Assembly (NCBI RefSeq): GCF_000805335.1
Contig: NZ_KN708638.1
Location: 1,388,383-1,452,382, forward strand
Origin: Streptomyces sp. CT34
Lineage (GTDB): Bacteria; Actinomycetota; Actinomycetes; Streptomycetales; Streptomycetaceae
DNA length: 64,000 bases
Reading direction: 5' to 3'
Part shown: piece by piece, positions 8,363 through 17,443 of the stretch
Numbering within the stretch: the first letter of the stretch is position 1
How the letters are laid out: each line of letters starts with the position of its first letter
The notes under the pieces: model-generated
The model's input: only the letters and a program-made list of their open reading frames with translations
Databases searched by the model: none
Told to the model about the DNA's origin: nothing
Translations under genes and position numbers: made by a program

Positions 8363-9950
8363 ATGCGATTACCGGCGGTGCTGCGCCCCAGCGCCTCGTC
8401 GCGCTCCAGACCGCACAGGTCACGGCTGGCAGCGTTCTTCGCTGCCATGCTGCTGACCGCCGGCCTGTTGTCGGTGCCGTGCCCGGCTCGGGGGGTCCCG
8501 CGGCGCGCGCGGACGACCGGTCGACGGGGGCGTCAGGCCCGACCTCCGGCGACGCCCGGTCGTTCGCCACGTACAGCATGCAAGGATCCAACAACGGAGA
8601 GCGCTGGACCGGCGGAGTCGCCCCGTTGTCGGAGCGTCACCCAGTCGTCGCCCTCCAGGAGGCCGGCAGCGGCCCACCCCCTCCTGCGTACGAGACCCAG
8701 CGTGAGGAGATCCCCATCACCGGGGACGACTGCCCCCCAGGGCTGCCGACCTCCATCGTCCACACGCAGTGGCAGTACGATGTGAACAGGGAACGTCGTC
8801 GCGTGCACGTGTACTTCCTGCAGACCGACCCGCAGCACAGCAGCACGACGGAACAGGACAGTTGGATAGGCGGCCGGGTCAATCTGGCGATCGTCAGCCA
8901 CGAACCCGCCACCGAAGCCGATGTCCGCGTCATCGAGAACCCGCTGTACAACGGGGCCGAACCCGCGGGGCGCAGCTCGGACCACTACCCCGTCGAATTC
9001 GAACCGGCGCCCACCCCCGTACCGGCCCCGCCCAACGTCGAACGCGACTTCTCCACCGCTCTGGAGAACGCCCAGAACGGGTGGGTCGCGGGCGTGACCA
9101 ACGACGGCCAGGTGATGAGCACCAGCGATGGATTCAACGCCAGCCAGCGGTTCCGTGTCGGCACCGTGGCGGGGCACTGGTGGCGCTTCCACCCCGGCGA
9201 CAGCCCGCCGGTCGATTCCGCCACCCACGGCGCTGTCGCCGGCCGTGCGGCTGCCGACGAGTGCCTCGCCCTCAACCCGATGCTGCCGCTACAGGTCATG
9301 TTGATGCCGTGCGACTCTCGCGTCGCCCAGTGGCGCCCCGAGCCACCTGAGGTGCCCGACGGCACGTTGAGCTGGCACAACTCCGCCTACCCGGAGCTGT
9401 GTCTGACCGGTTCGCCGCTGCTGGATCCGATCGGGGCCCTCCCGTGCGACGGCAGCCGATACCAGCAGTGGTGGGACAACTCCCGCGCGGTGCCCGACAA
9501 GGCGTGGCAGCCCGGTGCGAGCCGGGTTCGGCTGCGCGCGTCGAACGGCCTCTACCTGTCCGCCGAGAACGGGGGCAAGAAAGACGAGACCCCACTGACC
9601 GGCGACTCGCACGGGGCCATCGATCGATGGGACATGACATCCAGTACGCCGGTGCCGGCGACAACATCGCCCGGATCCGGGGGATCGACAGCGGCAAATG
9701 CGTCGACGTCCTGGACGGCAAGCATGCCGGTGAAGGCACCGCTTCCGTGCTCGGCGACTGCGGCAGCCGCAACAGCGGGAACGATGGCACGGGCCGCCGG
9801 TGGTTGGTGGAGACCTACGCCGACGGCGGCGTCCGCCTCCGCAACGAGGCCGATCACCTGTGCCTGGTACGGCCGTTGAAGGAGCAGAGCTACGTGACGG
9901 TCGACGAATGCCGCAACGAAGCGCGCCAGCGCCGGACGATCGAACCGTGA
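8363..9950 (+). pseudogene. broken secreted CdtB-like nuclease / ricin-type lectin fusion
   Basis: Three frames in order give one protein. 8363 on: Arg-rich start and hydrophobic signal segment LAAFFAAMLLTAGLLSV. After a frame change in a G6 run (8490-8495): SMQGSNNGERWTGGV and PVVALQEAGSGPPPP, then RVNLAIVSHEPATEADVRV and RSSDHYPVEF, all matching cytolethal distending toxin subunit B (DNase I-like fold). Then a lectin-like part with QW repeats (ECLALNPMLPLQVMLMPC, LCLTGSPLLDPIGALPC). After a second change near 9620-9650: GKCVDVLDGKHAGEGTASVL, a ricin-type repeat. The stretch that carries the CdtB catalytic His (HALA) and DFNR Asp is absent, so the nuclease would be dead even with frames repaired. 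A terminator follows at 9973. Confidence 0.75.
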
Positions 9951-9972
9951 CGCAGTAGCGGCGAGACGAACA

Positions 9973-10010
9973 GGGCTCGGACCGGTCGCCCACGCGCCCG
10001 GTCCGAGCCC
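9973..10010 (+). terminator. hairpin terminator after the CdtB-like relic
   Basis: A perfect 13-bp stem, GGGCTCGGACCGG (9973-9985) with CCGGTCCGAGCCC (9998-10010), and a 12-nt loop, starting 22 bp after the relic's stop codon. It could work in both directions. Confidence 0.8.
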
Positions 10011-10325
10011 CAGCCGCGCTCACGGTCGGACGAGCCCCGCGACTCGATCGTCCATCACTGTCCGACTCACCCTGATACGCCCATCATCCCGACCCCGGTG
10101 GTCGCCAGCCAGCCCACTGACTGTCACAAGCCCGGCCCTGGAGGTGCCCGTGATTATCAACGATAGGCCAACGGCGTCACTGTCAACTACACGCGGATTC
10201 CACCGTTTCGGCCGGAGCCAATGCCAACGAATCCGCGCACCCTACAGCAGACCGGGGTGGTGGCCGCCCCAGGTGGCAGCCGTGGCCGCCCGGGCCGTCC
10301 CTCGCGTCAGGCGATGCCGTTCCCG
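10011..10325. other. convergent intergenic region
   Basis: About 315 bp between the terminator of the CdtB-like relic and the stop of the minus-strand membrane protein. It has a moderately AT-richer patch near 10150-10210. I see no gene, repeat or RNA structure of note here. Confidence 0.5.
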
Positions 10326-11126
10326 TCAGGCGGCGATGCCGTTCGCGACCTTCATGAGTTCGTCCGCCGACAGCACGTGCTGTGCGTCGTCGCTGAGCAC
10401 GTTGAAGGTGTACGTGCCGTCGAACCACGTCAAGGACCGGAAGGAGACATTGTCCGCCTGCGGCCCCTCACGGAGTCGGCCCCGGTGCCCGTGGACGTCG
10501 ACGGGTGTGCCGGTGGCGTCGGCGGACTTTCCGGTGATCTGGGTGATGCTCAGGTAACCGTGGTGGGGTTCGCGCTGGTAGAAGCGTTCCCACGTCGGGG
10601 TCGGGGGCTTGGCGTAAGGGCGGGGGATCGCGTCGCCCTGGGGATTGGAGAACGGGATGAGGTCGGTCGGGGTGAAGCCCGCGGGCAGGTAACGGGGAGT
10701 GGCGAGCCGTCGCTCGTCGAAGGACGCGATGGCGTCGTGGCCGACGGCATCGGTGAGCCGGCGCGAACCCAGCGGCGCGGACAAGGTGACGGTCAGCTGT
10801 CTGGCACCGCTGTTGCCGCAGACGGTGTCGGGGCGGGAGTCGTCCTCCCGGTGCAGCGAGAGGGTGACGCCCTGCGCGGACTCCTGCGCCACGAGCCGCG
10901 GTTGCGTTTCACAGTCGTCCCACCGCGCCCCGATGGTGAGCGTGCGGCCGTCGGCGCCGAGCAGTACCTCCCCGTCGGCCTCGCTCTCGTAGCGGTGCCC
11001 GTGGGGCTGGGACGTCCAGGCCGCGGTCACGGCCAGGGACACGGCCGCCACGGCACCCGCCACCATCGCTGTGACGCGCGTCGCGCGCCGCCGCCGGTGC
11101 CATAACTTCGCGCTGAATGAGCTCAT
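10326..11126 (-). CDS. single-pass membrane-anchored protein of unknown function
   Basis: A 266-residue protein. After a short basic N terminus (KLWHRRRRATRVTAMV) comes one hydrophobic segment, AGAVAAVSLAVTAAW, near residues 26-40; the rest is predicted outside the cell. Two cysteines (DDCETQP and DTVCGNSG) could form a disulphide. A C-terminal part with YLSITQITG and FDGTYTFNVLSDDAQHVLSA looks like a beta-rich exported domain. ATG at 11126 has GGAGGGG 4-6 nt upstream. It lies 114 bp downstream of the secreted protease gene on the same strand. I do not recognise the family. Confidence 0.7.
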   Translation of the reverse strand: MSSFSAKLWHRRRRATRVTAMVAGAVAAVSLAVTAAWTSQPHGHRYESEADGEVLLGADGRTLTIGARWDDCETQPRLVAQESAQGVTLSLHREDDSRPDTVCGNSGARQLTVTLSAPLGSRRLTDAVGHDAIASFDERRLATPRYLPAGFTPTDLIPFSNPQGDAIPRPYAKPPTPTWERFYQREPHHGYLSITQITGKSADATGTPVDVHGHRGRLREGPQADNVSFRSLTWFDGTYTFNVLSDDAQHVLSADELMKVANGIAA

Positions 11127-11240
11127 GTCCCCTCCGGGCGGACAGCGTACCGAGACGCCGACACGGTAACCCGCCACGGGCGGACTGCCGTCGGACGATC
11201 GAAGGCAGTCCGCCGCGCGCGGATCAGGCCGTCGAGTGGA

Positions 11241-12689
11241 TCAGGCCGTGTTGATGCTCCAGTGCATCTCGGTCAGGGTCTGGTAGATCGGCACGAAGTA
11301 GAGGCCGCCGTAGCATGCCTTACTCGTGTCCTGCAGAGCGATGTTCGCCGGGCACGAATCCATCCCGTACTTGTTCATGCTGATGGTGCCCCGCGCCTCG
11401 TCGGCGGTGTAGCCGTTGACTCCCGCGAAGACCGGCCCGCCACTGTCTCCGTCGGCGGAGGCGATATGCGTGGCCCAGGTATCCGTCTGCATGGCCAGAT
11501 CCACGATGGGACGGGTATACCCATCGGGGCCCGTTTCGGAGATGTCGGTCTGCTGAACCGCAAGGTTGCAGTGCGCTCCCGAGTTCGCCCCGGAAGAGCA
11601 GAGGTAATCACCCACGAAGTTGTGCCCCCACCCGGTGACCGGCTTGCTGTATCCGGTGGAGTCGTCCGAAGGACCGTCATAGACATACCCGGCGGTGGCC
11701 CCGCTGTCAGGAATGATTCCGACGGTGTCTATGGTGTGGATCGCCAACCCGTTGGATTGTCCGATGTACCTCTTCGGGTCGCCGTCCCAGGTGCTCCACC
11801 GCCAGCCGTTTCCGTCACAGTGCGCGGCCGCCGTGAGCAGTTGCCTCCCGTCCTCGTTGCTGGTGACACCGAAGCCGCTGGAGCAGATGCCGCCCGTCGG
11901 GTTGGTCATTCCCGCGCCGCCGAACCAGGGGGACGCGTCGAACTGCCGCGTATTCCCCGACGTCATGGGCGACGTGCTCTTGGCCCGGTTGGCAACCGGG
12001 CGTTCCGCGGCGGGAGTTGGGCTCACCGGCTGGTAGGAGACGCGGGTGTCGACGCCCGTCAGGTGTTGCGTCGCCGTCTCGACCTCCCGTGTCTTGGCCT
12101 GCCGTGTCGGCTTGCCCAGCGGATCGGCGAGAGACGGCTTCGCCTCGGCCGCACCATCGTCGTAGCCGATCTCCAGGCCACTGCCGTCAACGGCCGGGGC
12201 GATGCTGGTGATGCGGCTCGGCTGAGCGGTGAGCCGCGAGGGGATGGCCCCGAGAGCCCCGTTGTGCATCAGCTTGTTCCTGGCCGCGTGCAGCTCGGCC
12301 TTGGAGTACTTGGCGGGAACGACATCCGCCGTCACGCCCGAAGGGAGCTTGTGAAGGGAGTCGCCGACCGCCTTCGGGACCGCGCCCTTCCAGTGCAGAT
12401 GAATTCGGTTGTGCACGGGGTCCACCCGGACTTCGGTGAATCCCGGAATCCTTGCCCGCTCGGCCTCGGAGAGTCCCTGGGTCAACCGACCGGCAATCTT
12501 GTCGAGGACTTCCTGCCTGTTCATGATCTGGATGTCGGCGGGACTCACGCCTCGCGGAGCCGTACCGCCGGTGGGTTTTCCACTCGGGCTCGCCGCGCCG
12601 GCCAGTGTTGCGGTAGCCAGCGGAAAAGCGGCGAGAAAGGCTAAGACGGCAATGCCGCGTCGACGCCCGGAAGATCCTGGCAGCTTCAT
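11241..12689 (-). CDS. secreted trypsin-like serine protease with N-terminal propeptide
   Basis: A 482-residue exoprotease. A signal peptide (RRRGIAVLAFLAAFPLATAT) is followed by a propeptide of about 210 residues, then a chymotrypsin-fold (S1/PA clan) domain. The catalytic His is in LLTAAAHCDGNGW and the Ser in ADGDSGGPVFAG; an Asp in IHTIDTVGI is the likely third member. Paired cysteines surround it, as in streptogrisin and alpha-lytic protease relatives. ATG at 12689 has GGGGGAA about 5 nt upstream. A promoter is seen at 12806-12833. Its role is probably extracellular protein degradation; specificity is unknown. Confidence 0.88.
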   Translation of the reverse strand: MKLPGSSGRRRGIAVLAFLAAFPLATATLAGAASPSGKPTGGTAPRGVSPADIQIMNRQEVLDKIAGRLTQGLSEAERARIPGFTEVRVDPVHNRIHLHWKGAVPKAVGDSLHKLPSGVTADVVPAKYSKAELHAARNKLMHNGALGAIPSRLTAQPSRITSIAPAVDGSGLEIGYDDGAAEAKPSLADPLGKPTRQAKTREVETATQHLTGVDTRVSYQPVSPTPAAERPVANRAKSTSPMTSGNTRQFDASPWFGGAGMTNPTGGICSSGFGVTSNEDGRQLLTAAAHCDGNGWRWSTWDGDPKRYIGQSNGLAIHTIDTVGIIPDSGATAGYVYDGPSDDSTGYSKPVTGWGHNFVGDYLCSSGANSGAHCNLAVQQTDISETGPDGYTRPIVDLAMQTDTWATHIASADGDSGGPVFAGVNGYTADEARGTISMNKYGMDSCPANIALQDTSKACYGGLYFVPIYQTLTEMHWSINTA

Positions 12690-12805
12690 TCAGTTCCCCC
12701 AATTCCGCCCATGACGGTCGGTTACGCCATGGGGAAATCGCGAGGACATCATGTGTCAGGCAGGTGCCGCAATGCATTACTCTCCCACAACAGCAGGCAT
12801 AGCTC

Positions 12806-12833
12806 CCCATATTGGGCATTAGGGTCGAGTCAA
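12806..12833 (-). promoter_or_regulatory. putative promoter of the secreted protease gene
   Basis: On the minus strand TTGACT (12833-12828) and TATGGG (12811-12806) are 16 bp apart in an AT-richer patch. The 5' leader to the ATG at 12689 would be about 110 nt. The spacer is short, so confidence is modest. Confidence 0.45.
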
Positions 12834-13095
12834 GTACTGGGATCCAGCCATTGTTTGGCCATATCGCGTTGTCGTCCGGCATCGAACTCTTCGTCCCCGG
12901 CCGACCGCATTTCGCCGCCTGCGTTCGGCGGACGTGGCCCGGTTCGACGGACGCGTCCCGGTTCGGGCGCATCATCATCCACGACGTCAAGCAGGAGGCG
13001 ACGGAGGGGAGTTGGCGCGGGGGCCTGATCTGTGATCGAGTCCGCCTCCCCCTTCGGTCCGCGTCACCGCGCGGATCCGGCCATTTCGCCACCGG
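12834..13095. other. intergenic region upstream of the protease
   Basis: Between the protease promoter and the TetR relic. It is AT-richer at 12780-12880. One minus-strand frame stays open through here into the protease gene, but its composition is that of a chance frame. Nothing recognisable. Confidence 0.4.
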
Positions 13096-13380
13096 TCATA
13101 TCGCGATGACGGCGATGACCGTGCGCACAACCTTCTCAACGGCTCCGGCCTCCAATGGTGCGCCCTCGCGGCCCGCGAACAGCAGGTGCGCAGCCCCGAT
13201 CAGCGTGGGCGCGAGCACGTCGGGGCCGGCGTCGGCCGCGACGCGGCCCAGGTCGCGCTCGGCGGCGAAGTAGGAGGCGACCATGCCGGTGGCCTCCCGC
13301 AGGGCCGGGATGCCTCCTCCCCCGGCCTGGCGCAGCCGGGCACGCAGGCGTCGCGGGATAGGAGAGCCGGGCGCGGCCGG
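13096..13380 (-). pseudogene. C-terminal remnant of a TetR-family regulator
   Basis: The minus-strand frame ending at 13096 reads PRRLRARLRQAGGGGIPALR, ASYFAAERDLGRVAADAGPD and LAPTLIGAAHLLFAGREG. This is the pattern of the last 85 or so residues of a TetR-family ligand-binding domain. No helix-turn-helix half exists upstream: the frame beyond 13380 reads Ser/Arg-rich noise and then the complement of another relic. It is a 5'-truncated gene and cannot encode a working repressor. Confidence 0.6.
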
Positions 13381-13402
13381 TCTCGGGGCACCTACGGACA
13401 CC

Positions 13403-13681
13403 GTGCCGCTCAAGATCCTGCGGGGCGACGGGCCACGCATGGCCTGGTACGCGCACCTGGTCGCTGCCGTGGACCGAATCGGCGACCTGAAGGGCTGGAC
13501 CGGCGACGTACGCGACAGCGCCGCCCTCACGCTGGACGCCGTGGTCGCCCTCCACGAAGCGGGCACCCCGGTCTACTCGGCATCCCCATCACCCGCCCTG
13601 GCGACGGAGGCCATCGCAACGTCGTGCGAGGTCGTCATCGTGGAGGTACCGGCGGATCACCCGCTGCGGTACCGGCCCTGA
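13403..13681 (+). pseudogene. chimeric small frame ending in a VOC-protein tail
   Basis: A 92-codon frame from GTG at 13403. The first two thirds (KILRGDGPRMAWYAHLVAAV, WTGDVRDSAALTLDAVVAL) are not recognised. The last 16 residues, VVIVEVPADHPLRYRP, are almost the same as the end of the intact VOC gene at 7163-7549, but the rest of that fold is missing. A join of two unrelated decayed genes explains this best. A real small gene is possible but there is no good ribosome site. Confidence 0.4.
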
Positions 13682-13855
13682 TTCCGGCACCAGAATCCCC
13701 CGGAAATCCGCCCCGGACTTCCGTTCCGGAGCGGGCCCGGGACGGTCCCGGCAACGGCCCTGGGCAAGGCCCTCGGCCCGGGTTGCGTCGGGTGCAACTG
13801 TGGTCTGCACGGCGGGAACTGGTGGGGAATTCCGGTGGCCGCTAGCGTCCCGGCC

Positions 13856-15391
13856 ATGGGAACTTCCGAATATCCCGGCAGGGAGCACGTAAACGTTGTC
13901 ATCGCGGGCGGCGGGCCAGTCGGGCTGCTGCTGGCCGGTGAACTGCGGCTCCACGGAATCGAGACGCTGGTTCTGGAACAGGGACAGCAGGGGCAGGGCG
14001 AACCGAGAACGCTGAGCCTGCACGCGCGCACCCTGGAATCCCTTGACCGGCGCGGCCTGTTGTCCGACTTCGCCGCCGCCCAGGACGGGATCGCGGGCCT
14101 GGCGGACTACCGCCGGCAGCTCAACGACCACGGCACGCGCGGCCACTTCGCCGGCATATACCAACTGGGCCGGAACGAGGCGGAGGCGGAGCAGCCGCAC
14201 GGCCTGCTGCTCCCCCGCGAGATCGTCAAGGAACTGCTCGGCAAGCGGGCCGAGAGCCTGGGGGCCGTCGTCCGCTGCGGCCAGGAGGTCACCGGACTGG
14301 AACAGGACGAGGCGGGGGTGACGGTCACCGTCCGTACGGCGGAGGGGAGTTACCCGCTGCGCGCGGACTTCCTGGTCGGCTGCGACGGCGGGCGCAGCAC
14401 CGTCCGCAAGAGCGCCGGTATCGCCTTCCCGGGAACGGGGCCGTCGGTGGTGTCCCGGATGGGCCGCGGGGTGTTCGAGGTGGCGGGCGGGGGCGAGCTG
14501 CCGGTCGGCTGGCAGCGGACCGATGGGGGCTGGTACATGCGGATGCCCGACGGGCGGATCGCGGTCACCGAATGGGAGGTGCCGGACGACCTGGAGAGCC
14601 CGGTGACGGTCGAGGAGCTGGCGGAGGCCATTCACCGGGTCACCGGGCGGCGGGTGACGCTCTCCGAGCCGGAATTCGTCACGCGCTTCACCGACAGCGC
14701 CCGGCAGGCGAGCAGCTATCGCGCCGGACGGGTGCTGCTGGCCGGGGACGCGGCGCACATCCACTTCCCCGCCGGGGGCCAGGGCGTCAATCTCGGCATG
14801 CAGGACGCGTTCAATCTGGGCTGGAAGCTGGCCGCACAGTGCCGCGGCGGGGCTCCGCAAGGGCTGCTGGACAGCTACGGCGCGGAGCGGCATCCGGTCG
14901 CCGCGCGGGTGCTGCAGAACACCCGGGCGCAGGTGGCGCTGATGCGGCCGGGTCCGCAGGTCGACGCGCTGCGGGAGATGTTCGTCGACCTGATGGGCAT
15001 GGACGAGGTCAACACCTATCTCAGCGAGATCATTTACGGCACGGGCATCCGTTACGGCGGCGCGCCGGACGACCACCCGCTGGTGGGGACGTTCGCCCGC
15101 GACCTCCCGCTGACGACGCCGGGCGGGCCGACGCGGCTGGCCGAACTCCTGCGCCCCGGGCGCCCGTTGCTGCTGGGGCTGAACAGCGCCGGGTCCGCGG
15201 CGCTGGACACCGCCGCACCCTGGTCGGACCGGGTCGCGCTGGTACGGGCCGAGGCCGAACGGCCGTATGCCGCCACACTGCTGGTGCGCCCGGACGGCTA
15301 CACCGCGTGGGCCGCCGAGGGTGCCGTGGACACGCAGTCGCTGCGGGCCGCGCTCACCGCGTGGTGCGGCCCGGAGCGCGCGGCGGGCTGA
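13856..15391 (+). CDS. FAD-dependent aromatic-ring monooxygenase
   Basis: A 511-residue class A flavoprotein hydroxylase. It shows the FAD motif VVIAGGGPVGLLLAGEL near residue 12, the DG motif VGCDGGRSTVRKSAGI near 170, and the GD motif VLLAGDAAHIHFPAGGQGVN near 300. A thioredoxin-like C-terminal part follows, as in polyketide hydroxylases and rifampicin monooxygenase relatives. ATG at 13856 follows TAGCGT (13843-13848) by 7 nt, which favours a leaderless start over GTG at 13835. It stands alone with no polyketide cluster nearby, so detoxification of an aromatic compound or antibiotic is as likely as biosynthesis. Confidence 0.88.
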   Translation: MGTSEYPGREHVNVVIAGGGPVGLLLAGELRLHGIETLVLEQGQQGQGEPRTLSLHARTLESLDRRGLLSDFAAAQDGIAGLADYRRQLNDHGTRGHFAGIYQLGRNEAEAEQPHGLLLPREIVKELLGKRAESLGAVVRCGQEVTGLEQDEAGVTVTVRTAEGSYPLRADFLVGCDGGRSTVRKSAGIAFPGTGPSVVSRMGRGVFEVAGGGELPVGWQRTDGGWYMRMPDGRIAVTEWEVPDDLESPVTVEELAEAIHRVTGRRVTLSEPEFVTRFTDSARQASSYRAGRVLLAGDAAHIHFPAGGQGVNLGMQDAFNLGWKLAAQCRGGAPQGLLDSYGAERHPVAARVLQNTRAQVALMRPGPQVDALREMFVDLMGMDEVNTYLSEIIYGTGIRYGGAPDDHPLVGTFARDLPLTTPGGPTRLAELLRPGRPLLLGLNSAGSAALDTAAPWSDRVALVRAEAERPYAATLLVRPDGYTAWAAEGAVDTQSLRAALTAWCGPERAAG

Positions 15392-15418
15392 CCGGGGCGG
15401 CGCGCGCCGTCGCCGGAC

Positions 15419-15471
15419 AGCTCGCCGGGCCACGGTCGGCCGGTCGCCGGGCCACGGTCGGGCGGCGAGCT
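15419..15471 (+). terminator. inverted repeat enclosing a tandem repeat, after the monooxygenase
   Basis: Nine-bp arms AGCTCGCCG (15419-15427) and CGGCGAGCT (15463-15471) flank two direct copies of TCGCCGGGCCACGGTCGG (15422-15439 and 15444-15461). The first arm overlaps the first copy. It lies 28 bp after the monooxygenase stop and probably terminates it. Confidence 0.5.
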
Positions 15472-15744
15472 CTCCGGCAGTGGCGGCGCGCCGGCTCCGC
15501 GGGGGCACGCGACGGTCCGGCCGACCGCACCGGCCGTCTCCCCCTGCTCCGAGGGCTCCGCCCACCGGGGCGCCCGCCAATCCCGCCTGCGCCCGGCTCA
15601 CGCACTCCGCACTCCCTGCGCTCCCCCGTTGCGCCCGTGCGCTCCCGTGTGCCGGGTTCCGGACGGGCATTCTGCGGGCGTACCGCACCGACCGTCGCGA
15701 TCCGGCCGTGATCGCGCTCGGCACGGATCCCCGGGGAGGCGCCC
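15472..15744. other. intergenic region before the DUF5134 gene
   Basis: Uniformly very GC-rich DNA with no recognisable coding frame. No clear -35/-10 pair is seen close to the DUF5134 start, but GGGGAGG at about 15733 is a good ribosome site. Confidence 0.4.
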
Positions 15745-16332
15745 GTGCACACACCTCCACTGGTCGGCTGGCTGCTGGTACTGCTGTACGCCGCCGCCGG
15801 CGTGTACTGCCTGACCCGTATGCGTGCCGGTCCGGCGGCGGTGCGGACGACGGCACGCGCCGAGAGCCTGATGGCGGGGGGCATGGCGGTGATGGCGCTG
15901 CCCGCGTCCGCCGTGGCGCCGCCCGCGTGGTTGCCCTGGCTGTTCACCGCGGTCTTCGGCACGGCCGGGCTGTGGGCGCTGGCCCGCCGCCACCTGCACC
16001 ATGCGGTGGGCATGGCGGCGATGGTCTACATGGCGCTCGCGATGGCCGGCATGGGGGGAACGGGTGGCACGCACGGTGCCGGCGGCATGGCCGGAATGGC
16101 GGGTGCGGGCGGCATGGCGGGCATGGGCGGAACGGGCGGGATGGCGCATGCGGCCCCGGCCGGGGTGCCGTTGCTGACCGGAGTGCTGCTGGCGTACTAC
16201 ACGGTGTACGTGATCGCCGCCGGGATCCGGCTGACCCCGGCCACCGGGACCGCCACCGAAGCGCCCGTCGTGCTGCGGGCCTGCCAGGTGGCCATGGGCA
16301 TCGGCATGCTCGCCATGCTGCTGGCACTGTGA
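15745..16332 (+). CDS. DUF5134 polytopic membrane protein with Gly/Met/His-rich loop
   Basis: A 195-residue membrane protein with about five or six hydrophobic segments, matching DUF5134 as I know it from Streptomyces. Between the middle segments lies a loop of roughly 45 residues (about 105-150) made almost only of Gly, Ala, Met, Thr and a few His, as in MAGMGGTGGTHGAGG. Such Met/His-rich loops can bind soft metals, though low-complexity drift is an alternative. GTG at 15745 has GGGGAGG 5 nt upstream. An M56 protease follows 142 bp later; the two are often neighbours in the genus (recall). Confidence 0.7.
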   Translation: MHTPPLVGWLLVLLYAAAGVYCLTRMRAGPAAVRTTARAESLMAGGMAVMALPASAVAPPAWLPWLFTAVFGTAGLWALARRHLHHAVGMAAMVYMALAMAGMGGTGGTHGAGGMAGMAGAGGMAGMGGTGGMAHAAPAGVPLLTGVLLAYYTVYVIAAGIRLTPATGTATEAPVVLRACQVAMGIGMLAMLLAL

Positions 16333-16474
16333 ACCCCCGGGTGGAGCCGGGGTATGCCGCCCCGCCCGCACCGCTCCGTATCAGCCACGCCCGGCACCGC
16401 GGCCGCCGGTGGCGTGCGTCACATCCTCCGTACGACCGTACCAACCGGTAGCGGGCCGCTCATAGGGTGACGGC

Positions 16475-17410
16475 ATGATGGTCCCCCTCGCGCTGATGAT
16501 GCTCGGCGTGCTGGCCGCGGCCACCGCGCCCCGCCTGATGGCCCGTTCGGACTGGCCCGACCGCGAGCCGGTGCTGGCTCTGTGGGTGTGGCAGTGCGTG
16601 GTCGCCGGAGTCCTGCTGTGCTGTGTGCTGGCCATGGCGCTGACCGCCGCCGCCGCATGGGAGCAGGTCCGCAGCCCGGTGTTCGGACCGGCCCCGCGGG
16701 TGGTCGTCGAGGCGTACGCCCTCAACACGTACGGGCCCTGGGCCGGGGTGCTGGCCGCCCTGCTGGCTGGCGGCGGCGCCTGGACGGCGTTCGCGCTGAC
16801 CCGTGAGGTGGGGGCGGCCCGCGCGCGCCGCCGGCAGCGCCGGGCCGATCTGCTGCGGCGCGCGCCTCAACTGCCCGGCGAGGACCCCCGCGACGGCCGC
16901 CTGGTGGTGCTGGAGGACGGGCGGCCGGGCGCCTGGTGGCTGCACCACTCCTCGCCCCAACTGGTCATCACGACCTCGGCGTTGCAGCGCCTGAAGGGGC
17001 GTCAGCTCGATGCGCTGATCGCCCACGAGCAGGGCCATGTCCGGGCCCGGCACGACGTACTGCTGCACTGCGCGTCGGCGCTGGCCGCCGGCTTCCCGCA
17101 GATCCCGGTCTTCGCCGCCTTCCGCGACCAGGTGCACCGGCTGGTCGAGATGGCCGCCGACGATGTCGCCTCACGCCGGTTCGGCCGGGTCACGATAGCC
17201 CTCGCCCTGGTCCAACTGAACGAGGACCGCGGGGTGTTCGGGCCCTGCCCGGACCAGCACGCGCAGGTCCCGCAGCGGGTCGACCGGCTGCTGGCCCCGG
17301 CCGCCCGCTTCACCCCGGCCCGGCGGCTGCGGATGACCGCGTGCGCGCTGCTGGTCCCCGCGATCCCGCTGCTGGTGACCTTCATGCCGGGTCTCAGCGC
17401 GCTGACCTGA
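16475..17410 (+). CDS. M56 family (BlaR1-like) membrane metalloprotease
   Basis: A 311-residue integral membrane protease. Three hydrophobic segments occur in the first 110 residues and one at the C terminus (ACALLVPAIPLLVTFMPG). The zinc motif ALIAHEQGHVRARHD near residue 185 is HExxH-like (HEQGH), with VEMAADDVASRR near 228 as the third-ligand region. M56 proteases such as BlaR1 cleave repressors after sensing a signal. No BlaI-type repressor gene is next to it here. ATG at 16475 follows TAGGGT (16463-16468) by 6 nt, so it is likely leaderless; ATG at 16478 is equally possible. Confidence 0.82.
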   Translation: MMVPLALMMLGVLAAATAPRLMARSDWPDREPVLALWVWQCVVAGVLLCCVLAMALTAAAAWEQVRSPVFGPAPRVVVEAYALNTYGPWAGVLAALLAGGGAWTAFALTREVGAARARRRQRRADLLRRAPQLPGEDPRDGRLVVLEDGRPGAWWLHHSSPQLVITTSALQRLKGRQLDALIAHEQGHVRARHDVLLHCASALAAGFPQIPVFAAFRDQVHRLVEMAADDVASRRFGRVTIALALVQLNEDRGVFGPCPDQHAQVPQRVDRLLAPAARFTPARRLRMTACALLVPAIPLLVTFMPGLSALT

Positions 17411-17443
17411 CCTGACCGCCGCCGACCCGTCAGGATGGCGACC

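Noticed and set aside
12187..13092. A 301-codon minus-strand frame overlapping the protease N terminus
   Set aside because: Out of frame with the protease signal and propeptide; the 12690-13092 part has no family resemblance.
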